NCBI RefSeq assembly: GCF_003586305.1
Contig: NZ_QXJI01000001.1
Span: forward strand, 930,001-994,000
Direction: 5' to 3'
Source: Cognatilysobacter tabacisoli
GTDB taxonomy: Bacteria; Pseudomonadota; Gammaproteobacteria; Xanthomonadales; Xanthomonadaceae
DNA length: 64,000 nucleotides
Part shown: positions 54,285 to 61,932 of the stretch, piece after piece
How the letters are laid out: each line of letters begins with the position of its first letter
Position numbering within the stretch: position 1 is the first letter of the stretch
The notes under the pieces: model-generated
The model's database searches: none
What the model saw: only the letters and a program-made list of their open reading frames with translations
Told to the model about the DNA's origin: nothing
Translations under genes and position numbers: made by a program

Positions 54285-54336
54285 CAAGGGCGCTCCGCCG
54301 TTCCCGTGGGACACGGCTCGAAGTGGGGAAATGTGC

Positions 54337-54978
54337 TCAGGAAGACGCGGCGATCAGCGCCGCGGCGTTCGGATCGGGGTCGGGCATCGCGACGAAGCGC
54401 GGGGTGCGGCGGACGCGCTCGAGCCAGTCGCCGATCGCCGGGTAGCCGGCAAGGTCGATGCCGCCGTGCGGCGCGACGCCGGTGTAGGCGAACAGCGCGA
54501 TGTCGGCGATGCCGTACGCGTCACCGGTGAACCACGGGTGCTGCGCGAGGTGCCGCTCCATCACCGCGAGCGCCTGGTGGCCGCGCTCGCGCAGTCGCGG
54601 CAGGTCGGCACGGCGAGGCGAGTCGATCGGTGTCCAGCCACTGATGAAGCGGGCCACGGCGATGTAGGTCTCGTGGCTGTACTGCTCGAAGAACATCCAG
54701 CTCAGCGCCTGCGCGCGCGCCCACGGATCGTGCGGCAGGAAGGCGGTGCCTTCGGCCAGCCAGCACAGGATCGCGTTCGACTCGACCAGCACGCGGCCGT
54801 CGTCGAGTTCGAGCATCGGCACCTTGCCGTTCGGGTTCTTCGCCAGGTAGGCAGGCGAGCGCGTCGCGCCGCGCGCGCTGTCGGTCTCGATCCAGCGGTA
54901 ATCGCGACCGAGCTGCTCAAGCAGCAGCCGCACCTTGTGGCAGTTGCCGGAAGGCGAGAAGCCGTGGACGGTGATCAC
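54337..54978 (-). CDS. Glutathione S-transferase family protein
   Basis: 213 residues from GTG 54978. Thioredoxin-like N domain: FSPSGNCHKVRLLLEQLG, with NGKVPMLELDDGRVLVESNAI (cis-Pro and glutathione-binding ES). The helical C domain has DAYGIADIALFAY. A Ser-containing SGN motif suggests a beta/nu-like class. The start overlaps the upstream GNAT stop (GTGA). Confidence 0.92.
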   Translation of the reverse strand: MITVHGFSPSGNCHKVRLLLEQLGRDYRWIETDSARGATRSPAYLAKNPNGKVPMLELDDGRVLVESNAILCWLAEGTAFLPHDPWARAQALSWMFFEQYSHETYIAVARFISGWTPIDSPRRADLPRLRERGHQALAVMERHLAQHPWFTGDAYGIADIALFAYTGVAPHGGIDLAGYPAIGDWLERVRRTPRFVAMPDPDPNAAALIAASS

Positions 54979-55526
54979 GCCGGGGCTCCCGCACGGCGCG
55001 CGCGCCACTCGTCCCGGGTCTGGCCCCACAGGTCGATCGGGTGCTGGTCGAGCGGCGCCGGCAGCTTCGCCGGCCCCCGGTAGCGCGAGCCGAGGCGCTG
55101 GGCGACCGCGATGGAGGCGGCGTTGCCCGGGGCGATCGAGTGGATCACGTCGGTCCAGCCCAGCGCGTCGAACGCCCAGTCCATCGCAGCGGTGCAGGCC
55201 TCGGTCGCGTAGCCCTGCCCGGTCGCGTCGGGATGGAACGCGTACCCGACTTCCGTCCCCGGCCAGCCGTCCGGCTGCCACGGCCCGGCCTGCCCGATCC
55301 AGCGGCCGCTCGCCTTCTCGATGACGGCGAACATCGCGAACCCCTGCAGCAGCCACGCACCCGGCATCTGCAGGAATCGCCGCCACGCGTCCCCGCGGGT
55401 CATCGGCCCGCCGATGAAGCGCGAGTGGTCCGAGCCGAACAGCTCGGCGAAGCGGTCGAAGTCCCCCACCCGCGGCACGCGCAGCAGCAGGCGTTCGGTT
55501 TCCAGCTCGATGTCGGGGACGGCCAC
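54975..55526 (-). CDS. GNAT family N-acetyltransferase (RimJ/RimL type)
   Basis: About 183 residues. IELETERLLLRVPRVGDFDRFAEL is the RimJ/RimL-like opening; EVGYAFHPDATGQGYATEA carries the acetyl-CoA-binding Q/RxxGxG-type loop, and GNAASIAVAQRLG the conserved GNxxSxxvaeklG. The GTG at 55526 is preferred because AGGAG stands 5 bases before it; a GTG at 55544 is the alternative. The substrate is unknown. Confidence 0.87.
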   Translation of the reverse strand: MAVPDIELETERLLLRVPRVGDFDRFAELFGSDHSRFIGGPMTRGDAWRRFLQMPGAWLLQGFAMFAVIEKASGRWIGQAGPWQPDGWPGTEVGYAFHPDATGQGYATEACTAAMDWAFDALGWTDVIHSIAPGNAASIAVAQRLGSRYRGPAKLPAPLDQHPIDLWGQTRDEWRARRAGAPA

Positions 55527-55624
55527 GTCGACTCCTGTAGGCACCGCGCCGGATCCTGCGAAGCGGCGGCGTGCCGCACCCGGGCGCTTTCACGGGGCAC
55601 CGGGCGGCGAGCGCCCGGCGACGG

Positions 55625-56788
55625 TCAGAACGCGTTGAGGCCCGTCAGCTCGCGGCCGACCACCAGCTGGTGCACGGTCTCGGTGCCTTCGTAGGTGATG
55701 ACCGACTCGAGGTTCAGCGCGTGGCGGATCGGGCAGTGCTCGGTGGTGATGCCGGCGCCGCCGAGCAGGTCGCGCGCCTCGCGGGCGATGTCGATCGCCA
55801 TGCGCACGTTGTTCCACTTGGCCAGCGACACCTGGGTCGGCTGCATCGTGCCGGCATCCTTCAGCCGGCCGAGCTGCAGCGACAGCAGCTGCGCCATCGT
55901 GATGCGCCGGCCCATGTCGGCCAGCTTCAACTGCACCGCCTGGTTGGCGGCGACCGGGCGGTCGAACAGGATCCGCTCCTTGGTGTAGCGCAGCGCCTCG
56001 TCGAGGCACGCGATCGCTGCGCCGATCGGACCCCAGGTGATGCCGTAGCGCGCCTGCGTCAGGCAGCCCAGCGGGCCCTTCAGTCCCTTGACGTTCGGCA
56101 GGCGGTTGGCCTCCGGCACGCGCACGTTGTCGAAGTACAGCGCGCTGGTCACCGACGCGCGCAGGCTCATCTTGTGCTTGATCTCCTGGGCGGCGAAGCC
56201 GGGCATGCCCTTCTCCACCAGGAAGCCCTGGATGCCGTCGTCGGTCATCGCCCAGACGATCGCCACGTCGGCCAGGTTGCCGTTGGTGATCCACATCTTG
56301 GCGCCGTTGATGACCCAGTGGCCGCCGTCCTTGCGCGCGTGGGTCTTCATGTTGGCCGGGTCGGAACCGCCGTGCGGTTCGGTCAGGCCGAAGCAGCCGA
56401 TCGCCTTGCCGGCGGCCATGTCCGGCAGCCAGCGCTCGCGCTGCTCCTCTGTGCCGTACGCATAGATCGGGTACATGCACAGCGACGACTGCACGCTGAC
56501 GAAGCTGCGGATGCCGCTGTCGCCGCGTTCGAGCTCCTGGCAGATCAGACCGTAGCTGACCGAGTTGAGACCGGCACAGCCGTACTTCTCCGGCAGCGAC
56601 GAGCCGAGCAGGCCGAGCTCGGCGATCTCCGGGACCAGCTCCTTCGGGAACCGGCCTTCGTCGAACGCGTGGCCGATGATCGGCAGCACCCGCTCGTCGG
56701 TGAACCGCGCGACCGTGTCCTGGACGGCGCGCTCCTCGTCGGTCAGGAGCGAGCGGACGTCGTACAGGTCATACGGATTCAGGGCCAT
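55625..56788 (-). CDS. Acyl-CoA dehydrogenase, glutaryl-CoA dehydrogenase type
   Basis: 387 residues. Flavin-site motifs: IGCFGLTEPHGGSDPANM and WITNGNLADVAIVWA; the catalytic Glu lies in VITYEGTETVHQLVVGRELTGLNAF, a C-terminal pattern characteristic of glutaryl-CoA dehydrogenase, which oxidatively decarboxylates glutaryl-CoA to crotonyl-CoA in lysine/tryptophan degradation. No lysine-degradation neighbours are visible, so substrate assignment relies on the family pattern. Confidence 0.9.
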   Translation of the reverse strand: MALNPYDLYDVRSLLTDEERAVQDTVARFTDERVLPIIGHAFDEGRFPKELVPEIAELGLLGSSLPEKYGCAGLNSVSYGLICQELERGDSGIRSFVSVQSSLCMYPIYAYGTEEQRERWLPDMAAGKAIGCFGLTEPHGGSDPANMKTHARKDGGHWVINGAKMWITNGNLADVAIVWAMTDDGIQGFLVEKGMPGFAAQEIKHKMSLRASVTSALYFDNVRVPEANRLPNVKGLKGPLGCLTQARYGITWGPIGAAIACLDEALRYTKERILFDRPVAANQAVQLKLADMGRRITMAQLLSLQLGRLKDAGTMQPTQVSLAKWNNVRMAIDIAREARDLLGGAGITTEHCPIRHALNLESVITYEGTETVHQLVVGRELTGLNAF

Positions 56789-56894
56789 GGCGCGCTCGGC
56801 GGTCGGGGGAGGAAGTTCGCCATTGTAGCGACCGCACCCGGGCCGCTGAACCCCGTCGGCCCGTGCCCGCCCCTTGGGCATTCGCGCAAACGAA

Positions 56895-56920
56895 GACGGG
56901 GCCGGATGTCCGGCCCCGTC
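56895..56920 (-). terminator. Terminator hairpin after the glycine-zipper gene
   Basis: A perfect 11-bp stem GACGGGGCCGG/CCGGCCCCGTC with loop ATGT lies 38 bases past the stop at 56959. On the minus strand it is followed by TTCGTTTG, moderately T-rich. Confidence 0.75.
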
Positions 56921-56958
56921 GGGGAACGCAGTGCTTCGGGCGCGGCGCGCCCGCTGGG

Positions 56959-57768
56959 TCAGCCCTGGGTCGCGTCGCCGGCGACGCTGGCGGTCTGGGT
57001 CACGACCTCGCCATTGATGACCGGCAGGCGGTTGCCCTCCGGACGCTCGTCGAGGCGCACAGTCTGCTCCTGGCCCTGGTAGCGGTAGGTCACGTCGTAA
57101 CCGACCACCTGGTCTTCCTTGCCCAGCAGGATGCGGCTGCCCGGCTTGCTGTCGGTACGCATCGAACCGGTCGTGCCGTCCGGGTTGCGGTAGGTCACGT
57201 TGTAGCCGACCACGCGCGAGGACTGCGACGTGCTCGACACGGTCCGGCACTGGCGATCGGTGCGGCTCACGACCTGACCACCGACGTGGTTGCGGTCGAC
57301 GCGGTTGCCGATATAGCCACCGGCGACCGCACCAGCGGCGGTCGCGGCCTTGCGCCCGCTGCCGTCGCCGATCTGGTTGCCGACGAGGCCGCCAATCAGC
57401 GCGCCGGCCACGGTGCCGCCGACATTGCCGTCGCGCTCCGGCGCGCGCTCCTGCACGACGACGTCTTCGCACACTTCGCGCGGGGTCGACTGGGTGCTGG
57501 TCTCGCGCACGGCCTCGGTGCCGAGGACGGTGGCGTACAGCGACTGCGGCTCGGTGATCGGCTTGACGTTGGTCACGTCGGCGAACTCCACGCTGTTGGC
57601 GTCGATGGCGCCGCTGGCGGCCAAGTCGGCGCCCAGCGCGCCTTCGGCCGTCGCACCCACCAGGGCCGCGTCCTGCGCGTCGTTCCCGCGGAAGCTGTTG
57701 TAGGCCGCAACGGCGACGCCGCCGACCAGCAGCGACGCCAGCGCCACAGCGAGCATGTTCTTGTTCAT
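56959..57768 (-). CDS. Glycine-zipper 2TM domain envelope protein
   Basis: 269 residues. The N terminus MNKNMLAVALASLLVGGVAVAAY is a signal peptide or membrane anchor. A central glycine zipper, VGGTVAGALIGGLVGNQIG and AGAVAGGYIGNRV, matches the 17 kDa surface-antigen/2TM family; the C-terminal part has two copies of a VVGYNVTYR/VVGYDVTYR pattern that looks like an internal repeat. A very strong AGGAGG precedes the ATG by 6 bases. It is likely an outer-membrane or periplasmic structural protein. Confidence 0.87.
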   Translation of the reverse strand: MNKNMLAVALASLLVGGVAVAAYNSFRGNDAQDAALVGATAEGALGADLAASGAIDANSVEFADVTNVKPITEPQSLYATVLGTEAVRETSTQSTPREVCEDVVVQERAPERDGNVGGTVAGALIGGLVGNQIGDGSGRKAATAAGAVAGGYIGNRVDRNHVGGQVVSRTDRQCRTVSSTSQSSRVVGYNVTYRNPDGTTGSMRTDSKPGSRILLGKEDQVVGYDVTYRYQGQEQTVRLDERPEGNRLPVINGEVVTQTASVAGDATQG

Positions 57769-57937
57769 CAGGTGCCTCCTGCTTGCGGGTTTCTGCCCGC
57801 CGTTGTTGGACGCAGGCATTCGACCACCGGAAAGCTGAACGGCCGCCGATTTTTTAACGACCGCCTTGCGCAAGTGTGAACGGTGCACGCCCCGTGCTAG
57901 CGTCGTTTCGACCCGGACCGCCCGCAGGAACGTCGCC

Positions 57938-58168
57938 TTGGCCAACCCGCTGCTACTTCCGTTGCTGAACTGGGCGCGCAAACTGCGCTACCCGACCCTG
58001 TTCAAGCTCACGGCCTTCCTGTTCGCGCTGAGCTTCCTGTGGCCGTTCGATCCGATCCCGCTGGTCGACGAAATCGTGCTGGGCCTGGGGACGCTGCTGC
58101 TGGCGAACTGGAAGCGGCGCGGCAGCGACACCCTCGATCGCCCGCCCACGCCGAATGCTGATCGATAG
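57938..58168 (+). CDS. Small membrane protein (DUF6116-like)
   Basis: 76 residues from TTG 57938, which has AGGAA 7 bases upstream; an ATG at 57866 would add a poor Arg/Thr-rich extension. LFKLTAFLFALSFLWPFDPIPLVDEIVLGLGTLLLANW forms one or two helices around a WPFDPIPLVDE turn, a pattern shared by short xanthomonad proteins of unknown function. It overlaps tatD by 14 bases, so the two are coupled. Confidence 0.8.
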   Translation: MANPLLLPLLNWARKLRYPTLFKLTAFLFALSFLWPFDPIPLVDEIVLGLGTLLLANWKRRGSDTLDRPPTPNADR

Positions 58169-58919
58169 CCACTGCCACCTCGACGCGCCGGAGTTCGACG
58201 CCGATCGAGTGGCGGTGGTCGAACGCGCCCGCGCCCAGGGCATCGCGCACCAGATCATTCCCGCGGTCGACGCCGCCGGCTGGCCGAAACTGCGCCAGGT
58301 CTGCGCCGATGCGCCGGGCCTGCACCCCGCGTACGGCCTGCATCCGATGTACCTGGACCATCATCGCGACAAGCACCTCGCCGAACTCGGCGAGTGGATA
58401 GCGCGGGAGCGGCCGGTCGCGGTCGGCGAATGCGGGCTGGACTACTACGTCGACGGATTGGACCCAGCGCGGCAAGCGCACTTCTTCGAGGCGCAACTCG
58501 CCCTGGCGCGCGATGTGGGCTTGCCGGTGATCGTGCATGCGCGACGCGCGGTCGATGCGGTGATCGCATCGATCAGGCGGATCGGCCCGCTGCGCGGTGT
58601 CGTCCACAGTTTCTCGGGAAGCGCGCAGCAGGCCGCGCAGCTGTTCGACCTGGGGTTCCTGATCGGACTCGGCGGGCCGGTGACGTACGAGCGCGCCAAC
58701 CGGCTGCGTAGCCTCGCCGCGACGGTGCCGCTCGAAGGCGTCCTGCTGGAGACTGACGCGCCGGACCAGCCCGACTCGCAGATCCGCGGCCAACGCAACG
58801 AGCCCTCGCGCCTGACCGTGGTGCTCGAAACGATCGCCGACCTGCGCGGCGTCGACGCCGAAGTGATCGCCGCGGCAACGACCGACAACGCCCGCCGCCT
58901 GTTCGCGCTGCCGGCCTAG
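58155..58919 (+). CDS. tatD: TatD family metal-dependent hydrolase/DNase
   Basis: 254 residues. Metal ligands: LIDSHCHLD at the start, VGECGLDYY (Glu), IVHAR, VVHSFSG and LLETDAPDQP (Asp). The family contains 3'-5' exonucleases acting on DNA, including damaged ends. Whether it is TatD, YcfH or YjjV cannot be decided here. It is convergent with tcdA. Confidence 0.9.
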   Translation: MLIDSHCHLDAPEFDADRVAVVERARAQGIAHQIIPAVDAAGWPKLRQVCADAPGLHPAYGLHPMYLDHHRDKHLAELGEWIARERPVAVGECGLDYYVDGLDPARQAHFFEAQLALARDVGLPVIVHARRAVDAVIASIRRIGPLRGVVHSFSGSAQQAAQLFDLGFLIGLGGPVTYERANRLRSLAATVPLEGVLLETDAPDQPDSQIRGQRNEPSRLTVVLETIADLRGVDAEVIAAATTDNARRLFALPA

Positions 58920-58929
58920 GCGCTGCGCT

Positions 58930-59763
58930 TCACTCCGACTGCTGGCGCTCGACCGTCCGCGCGCCGCGCTTGCGCAGCAGCTCGAGGGCCCGGCCCACCG
59001 CGGCAAACGCGAAGGTCCCGGTGATGTGGGTGGCCGCACCGAGGCCGCCGCCGCAGTCCAGCTTCAGCGCGGCGTCGCCGCTGACCTGCGGCCGCACGCC
59101 GCACACCGTGCCGTCGGGCTGCGGGTACTGCACGTTCTCCAGCGAGTACACCGCCGACACGCCGAAGTAGCGATCGCGGTTCTTCGGGAAGTTGAACTCG
59201 CTGCGCAGCTTCTTGCGGATCAGCGCCAGCATCGCGTCGTGCTCGGTCCGCGACAGGTCGCGCACGCGCACCATCGTCGGGTCTGTGCGCCCACCCGCCG
59301 CGCCGACGACCACGAGCGGCAGCTTGCGGCGGCGGCACCATGCGATCAGCTCGACCTTGCTGCGGAAGCTGTCGCAAGCGTCGAGCACCAGATCGAAGCC
59401 GCGATCCAGCAGTTCGTCCTGGTTGGCCGGGGTCACGAACGCGGTCACCGCGTGCACGTCGACCGCCGGGTTAATCGCGCGGCAGCGCTCGGCCATCGCG
59501 GCGACCTTGGCGCGGCCGAACTGCCCGGCCATCGCCGGCAGCTGCCGGTTGCTGTTCGACACGCAGATGTCGTCGGCATCGATGAGGGTCAGGTGGCCGA
59601 CCCCGCTGCGGACCAGCGCCTCCACCGCCCACGTGCCGACACCGCCCATGCCGACGACGGCGACGCGACTGGCGGCGAAGGTTTCCAGGGCGCCGGCGCC
59701 GTACAGCCGGTCGATGCCTCCGAACCGCTCGCGCCAGCCCGGATCGAGGGGAGATTGGGTCAT
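58930..59763 (-). CDS. tcdA: tRNA threonylcarbamoyladenosine dehydratase
   Basis: 277 residues. E1-like ThiF fold: RFGGIDRLYGAGALETF, VAVVGMGGVGTWAVEALVRSGVG (ATP-binding), DADDICVSNSNRQ, and LDACDSFRSKVELIAWCRR. It activates t6A37 in tRNA to form cyclic t6A using ATP. The ATG at 59763 removes a 37-residue extension without homology. Confidence 0.94.
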   Translation of the reverse strand: MTQSPLDPGWRERFGGIDRLYGAGALETFAASRVAVVGMGGVGTWAVEALVRSGVGHLTLIDADDICVSNSNRQLPAMAGQFGRAKVAAMAERCRAINPAVDVHAVTAFVTPANQDELLDRGFDLVLDACDSFRSKVELIAWCRRRKLPLVVVGAAGGRTDPTMVRVRDLSRTEHDAMLALIRKKLRSEFNFPKNRDRYFGVSAVYSLENVQYPQPDGTVCGVRPQVSGDAALKLDCGGGLGAATHITGTFAFAAVGRALELLRKRGARTVERQQSE

Positions 59764-59839
59764 CGACACAGTGTAATCGCCCGGCCGGAAGGCCCGAGGC
59801 TGCATGCTATGGTTCGGCAACTTCGAAGGAGGCGATGCC

Positions 59840-60286
59840 ATGAGCGATCCGAATCCGGCCGCGACGACGCGCACCAGCGCCGGCAGCCGCTACCTGTTCT
59901 TGTTCCTGATCGGCCTGGTGGTCGGCGCGGTGGCGACAGTGATGGCGGTGCGCGCGATCGATGCGCGCAAGGACCATTTCCCCGACAGCGTCATGACGGT
60001 CCAGCAGTGGCATCTCGGACAGCTCGGCGACAACGTCAAGAACAACCGCTGTGCGGCGACCGACACCCTGCCGCACCTGCAGGCGCTGCGGGTGATGGCC
60101 AACAACGCCGAGCCGGCATTCCCGGACCTGCGCGACGACGAGCGATTCACCCGGCACGCCAGCAAGCTGCGGGCCGAAATCGACGCGACACTCGCCTCGC
60201 CGCCGCTCAACTGCCAAGGTGTCGGCGCAGCGGCGGCGAAGATCGGCGAGGCGTGCAAGGCCTGCCACCAGGACTTCCGCGGCTGA
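59840..60286 (+). CDS. Membrane-anchored c-type cytochrome (cytochrome c'-like)
   Basis: 148 residues. One N-terminal helix (YLFLFLIGLVVGAVATVMAVRAI) anchors a periplasmic helical domain. A single heme motif, EACKACHQDFRG, lies at the extreme C terminus, as in cytochrome c' (class II). AAGGAGG stands about 8 bases before the ATG. The redox partner is unknown. Confidence 0.8.
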   Translation: MSDPNPAATTRTSAGSRYLFLFLIGLVVGAVATVMAVRAIDARKDHFPDSVMTVQQWHLGQLGDNVKNNRCAATDTLPHLQALRVMANNAEPAFPDLRDDERFTRHASKLRAEIDATLASPPLNCQGVGAAAAKIGEACKACHQDFRG

Positions 60287-60420
60287 CGCGAGCGGACGCG
60301 TGTCCAACCCCGCTGCGGGATGAACGATCCCGCCGCGGTTGCCGCCTCGTTCACACCTGCGGTCCTAGCGTGGCCCTGCGTGGCATCGGCCACGACGCAT
60401 CCGCCCCGCAGGAGATCCGC

Positions 60421-60906
60421 ATGAACACTCGCAATGAATTCCGACTGCTTGGCCTCGCGGCGGTCGCTACGTTCGCTCTCGCCGGCTGCGCCACCGGCCC
60501 CGGCTACTACGGCGGCAACTCGTCGCCGTCGCCTGGCTACGGCAGCAGCACCGCAAGCTGCTACGACTGCGGCACCGTAACCCGCATCGAGCAGGTGTCC
60601 GGCACCGCGTCGACCGGCACCGCCGGCGCCGTCCTCGGTGGCCTGGTCGGAGCGGCCGCGGCCCGCGAAATCGCCAAGAACCAGACCGACAGCGAGGGCC
60701 GCCAGAACACCGCCACCGTCGCCGGTGCCGTCGGTGGCGCCGTGGCCGGGCGTGCGATCCAGCGCAACGTGTCCGGTGGCGCCAACTACAACGTCTATGT
60801 CCGCATGAACGATGGCCGCACCACGGTCGTCAGCCAGAGCGACCTCAACGGGATCCGCGAAGGCAGCTACGTCCGCGTCTACAACGGGCGCGCCTGGGCG
60901 CAGTAA
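60421..60906 (+). CDS. Glycine-zipper outer-membrane lipoprotein (SlyB/Pcp-like)
   Basis: 161 residues. Signal with lipobox FALAGC (lipid-modified Cys at about residue 23). The glycine zipper GTAGAVLGGLVGAAAAREI and AGAVGGAVAGRAIQRN is followed by a small C-terminal domain (YNVYVRMNDGRTTVVSQSD, GSYVRVYNGRAW). It resembles the SlyB/Pcp lipoproteins linked to envelope integrity and PhoPQ in enterobacteria. A hairpin terminator follows. Confidence 0.9.
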   Translation: MNTRNEFRLLGLAAVATFALAGCATGPGYYGGNSSPSPGYGSSTASCYDCGTVTRIEQVSGTASTGTAGAVLGGLVGAAAAREIAKNQTDSEGRQNTATVAGAVGGAVAGRAIQRNVSGGANYNVYVRMNDGRTTVVSQSDLNGIREGSYVRVYNGRAWAQ

Positions 60907-60933
60907 TCAGCCGAGTCGATCGCTTCGAACGAA

Positions 60934-60959
60934 GAAGGCCCGCAGCGATGCGGGCCTTC
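60934..60959. terminator. Bidirectional terminator between the lipoprotein gene and pilE
   Basis: GAAGGCCCGCA/TGCGGGCCTTC forms an 11-bp stem with a GCGA loop. T-rich bases follow on the plus strand (CTCGTTTC) and on the minus strand (TTCGTTC), so it can serve both converging genes. Confidence 0.8.
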
Positions 60960-60988
60960 CTCGTTTCAGGCAAGCGATCGCCGCCTCG

Positions 60989-61408
60989 CTACCAGCACCG
61001 GTAGCCCTCGGGCGGCGTGCCGCTCTGCCCGCGCGCGCCGACGTGGGTCAGCGTCAGCGTGCCGCAGCGCGTATCGGAGGTCGCCTGGCCGCGCTGCGGC
61101 ACGGCCTGCAGCGTGTAGGTGGTCGCGGTCATCGCGCTGGCGCTGACCTGGTACCACCCCGACTCCGACGTCATGCTCGCCACGCCCGTGCATCCGGCAG
61201 CGTTGTAGGCGTTGAACCGGGTGAAGCAGCGCTCCAGCCGCTGCGACACTTCGTTCAGCGCCGCCTTGCCTTCGGCGCGACGGCCCTTGCGCATCTGCTC
61301 CTCGTAGGACGGATACGCGATCGCGGCGAGAATCGCGACGATGGCGACCGCGATCATCAGCTCGATCAGAGTGAATCCGCCCGCCCGACGATGCTTCCTG
61401 GTGGTCAT
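60989..61408 (-). CDS. pilE: Type IV pilin PilE
   Basis: 139 residues. The prepilin leader ends GG before FTLIELMIAVAIVAILAAIAYPSY, with the N-methylated Phe and Glu+5 of class IVa pilins; a Cys pair is likely between RCFTRF and the C-terminal GYRCW. PilD should cleave after Gly. The start overlaps the end of the pilY1 frame (ATGA, 61405-61408), matching the usual pilY1-pilE order of minor-pilin clusters. Confidence 0.93.
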   Translation of the reverse strand: MTTRKHRRAGGFTLIELMIAVAIVAILAAIAYPSYEEQMRKGRRAEGKAALNEVSQRLERCFTRFNAYNAAGCTGVASMTSESGWYQVSASAMTATTYTLQAVPQRGQATSDTRCGTLTLTHVGARGQSGTPPEGYRCW

Positions 61409-61932
61409 GGCCACAGCTGCCTCCACGAGGTGCGTCCGCGCGGGAGCGCATCGCGCTCGCCGACTTCCTGGGTGTTGCCGGTGGCGCCGGACATGATCTT
61501 GTTCTGCCGGCCCTGCCCCGGGATGTTGATGATCGTCGGCGTCTGCAAGCCGCCGACGGTCGATTTGACGCCGGACGGCGCGACCTGCTGGCCGCCGTTC
61601 GTGACGGTGTCGCCCTGCGTAGTGCCGGTGGTCACGGTGAACAGCCCGTCGCCATTGATGTCGAGGATCGGCGCGTCGAATCGCGAGCCGTCGCGTGCCT
61701 GCAGCTCCATCAGCCAGCCGTCCGACCCGCCGCTGCAGGGGTCGCCCGGGAACAGCGTCGTGAAGATGATGCGCCCGCCCTGCAGGATCGGGTCGGCGAT
61801 CACGCGCTCGCCCTGGAAGCCGAGCAGCGGCGAGACGAGGTTGATGAACCAGCCCGGCTGGTTGCCCAGCGCGTTGTTCGACGTGACGCGGTACGTCCCG
61901 TAGTTGGTCAGCGTGACCTCGTCGAGGATGCT
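61405..61932 (-). pseudogene. pilY1: 3' remnant of pilY1 after an in-frame amber codon
   Basis: The same reading frame as the upstream pilY1 part continues after TAG (minus strand, 61935-61933) with SILDEVTLTNYGTYRVTS, GWFINLVSPLLGFQGERV and ends with GRTSWRQLW, the conserved PilY1 C-terminal block. An ATG at 61803 could start a 132-residue product alone, but that would lack the propeller. Its stop overlaps the pilE start. Sense CAG (Gln) in place of TAG would restore a continuous protein, so this looks like a point nonsense mutation or a sequencing error. Confidence 0.8.

Noticed and set aside
60313-60333. Hairpin GCGGGAT/ATCCCGC after the cytochrome gene as a terminator
   Set aside because: The 7-bp stem lacks a T tract and lies in a region with many chance GC palindromes.
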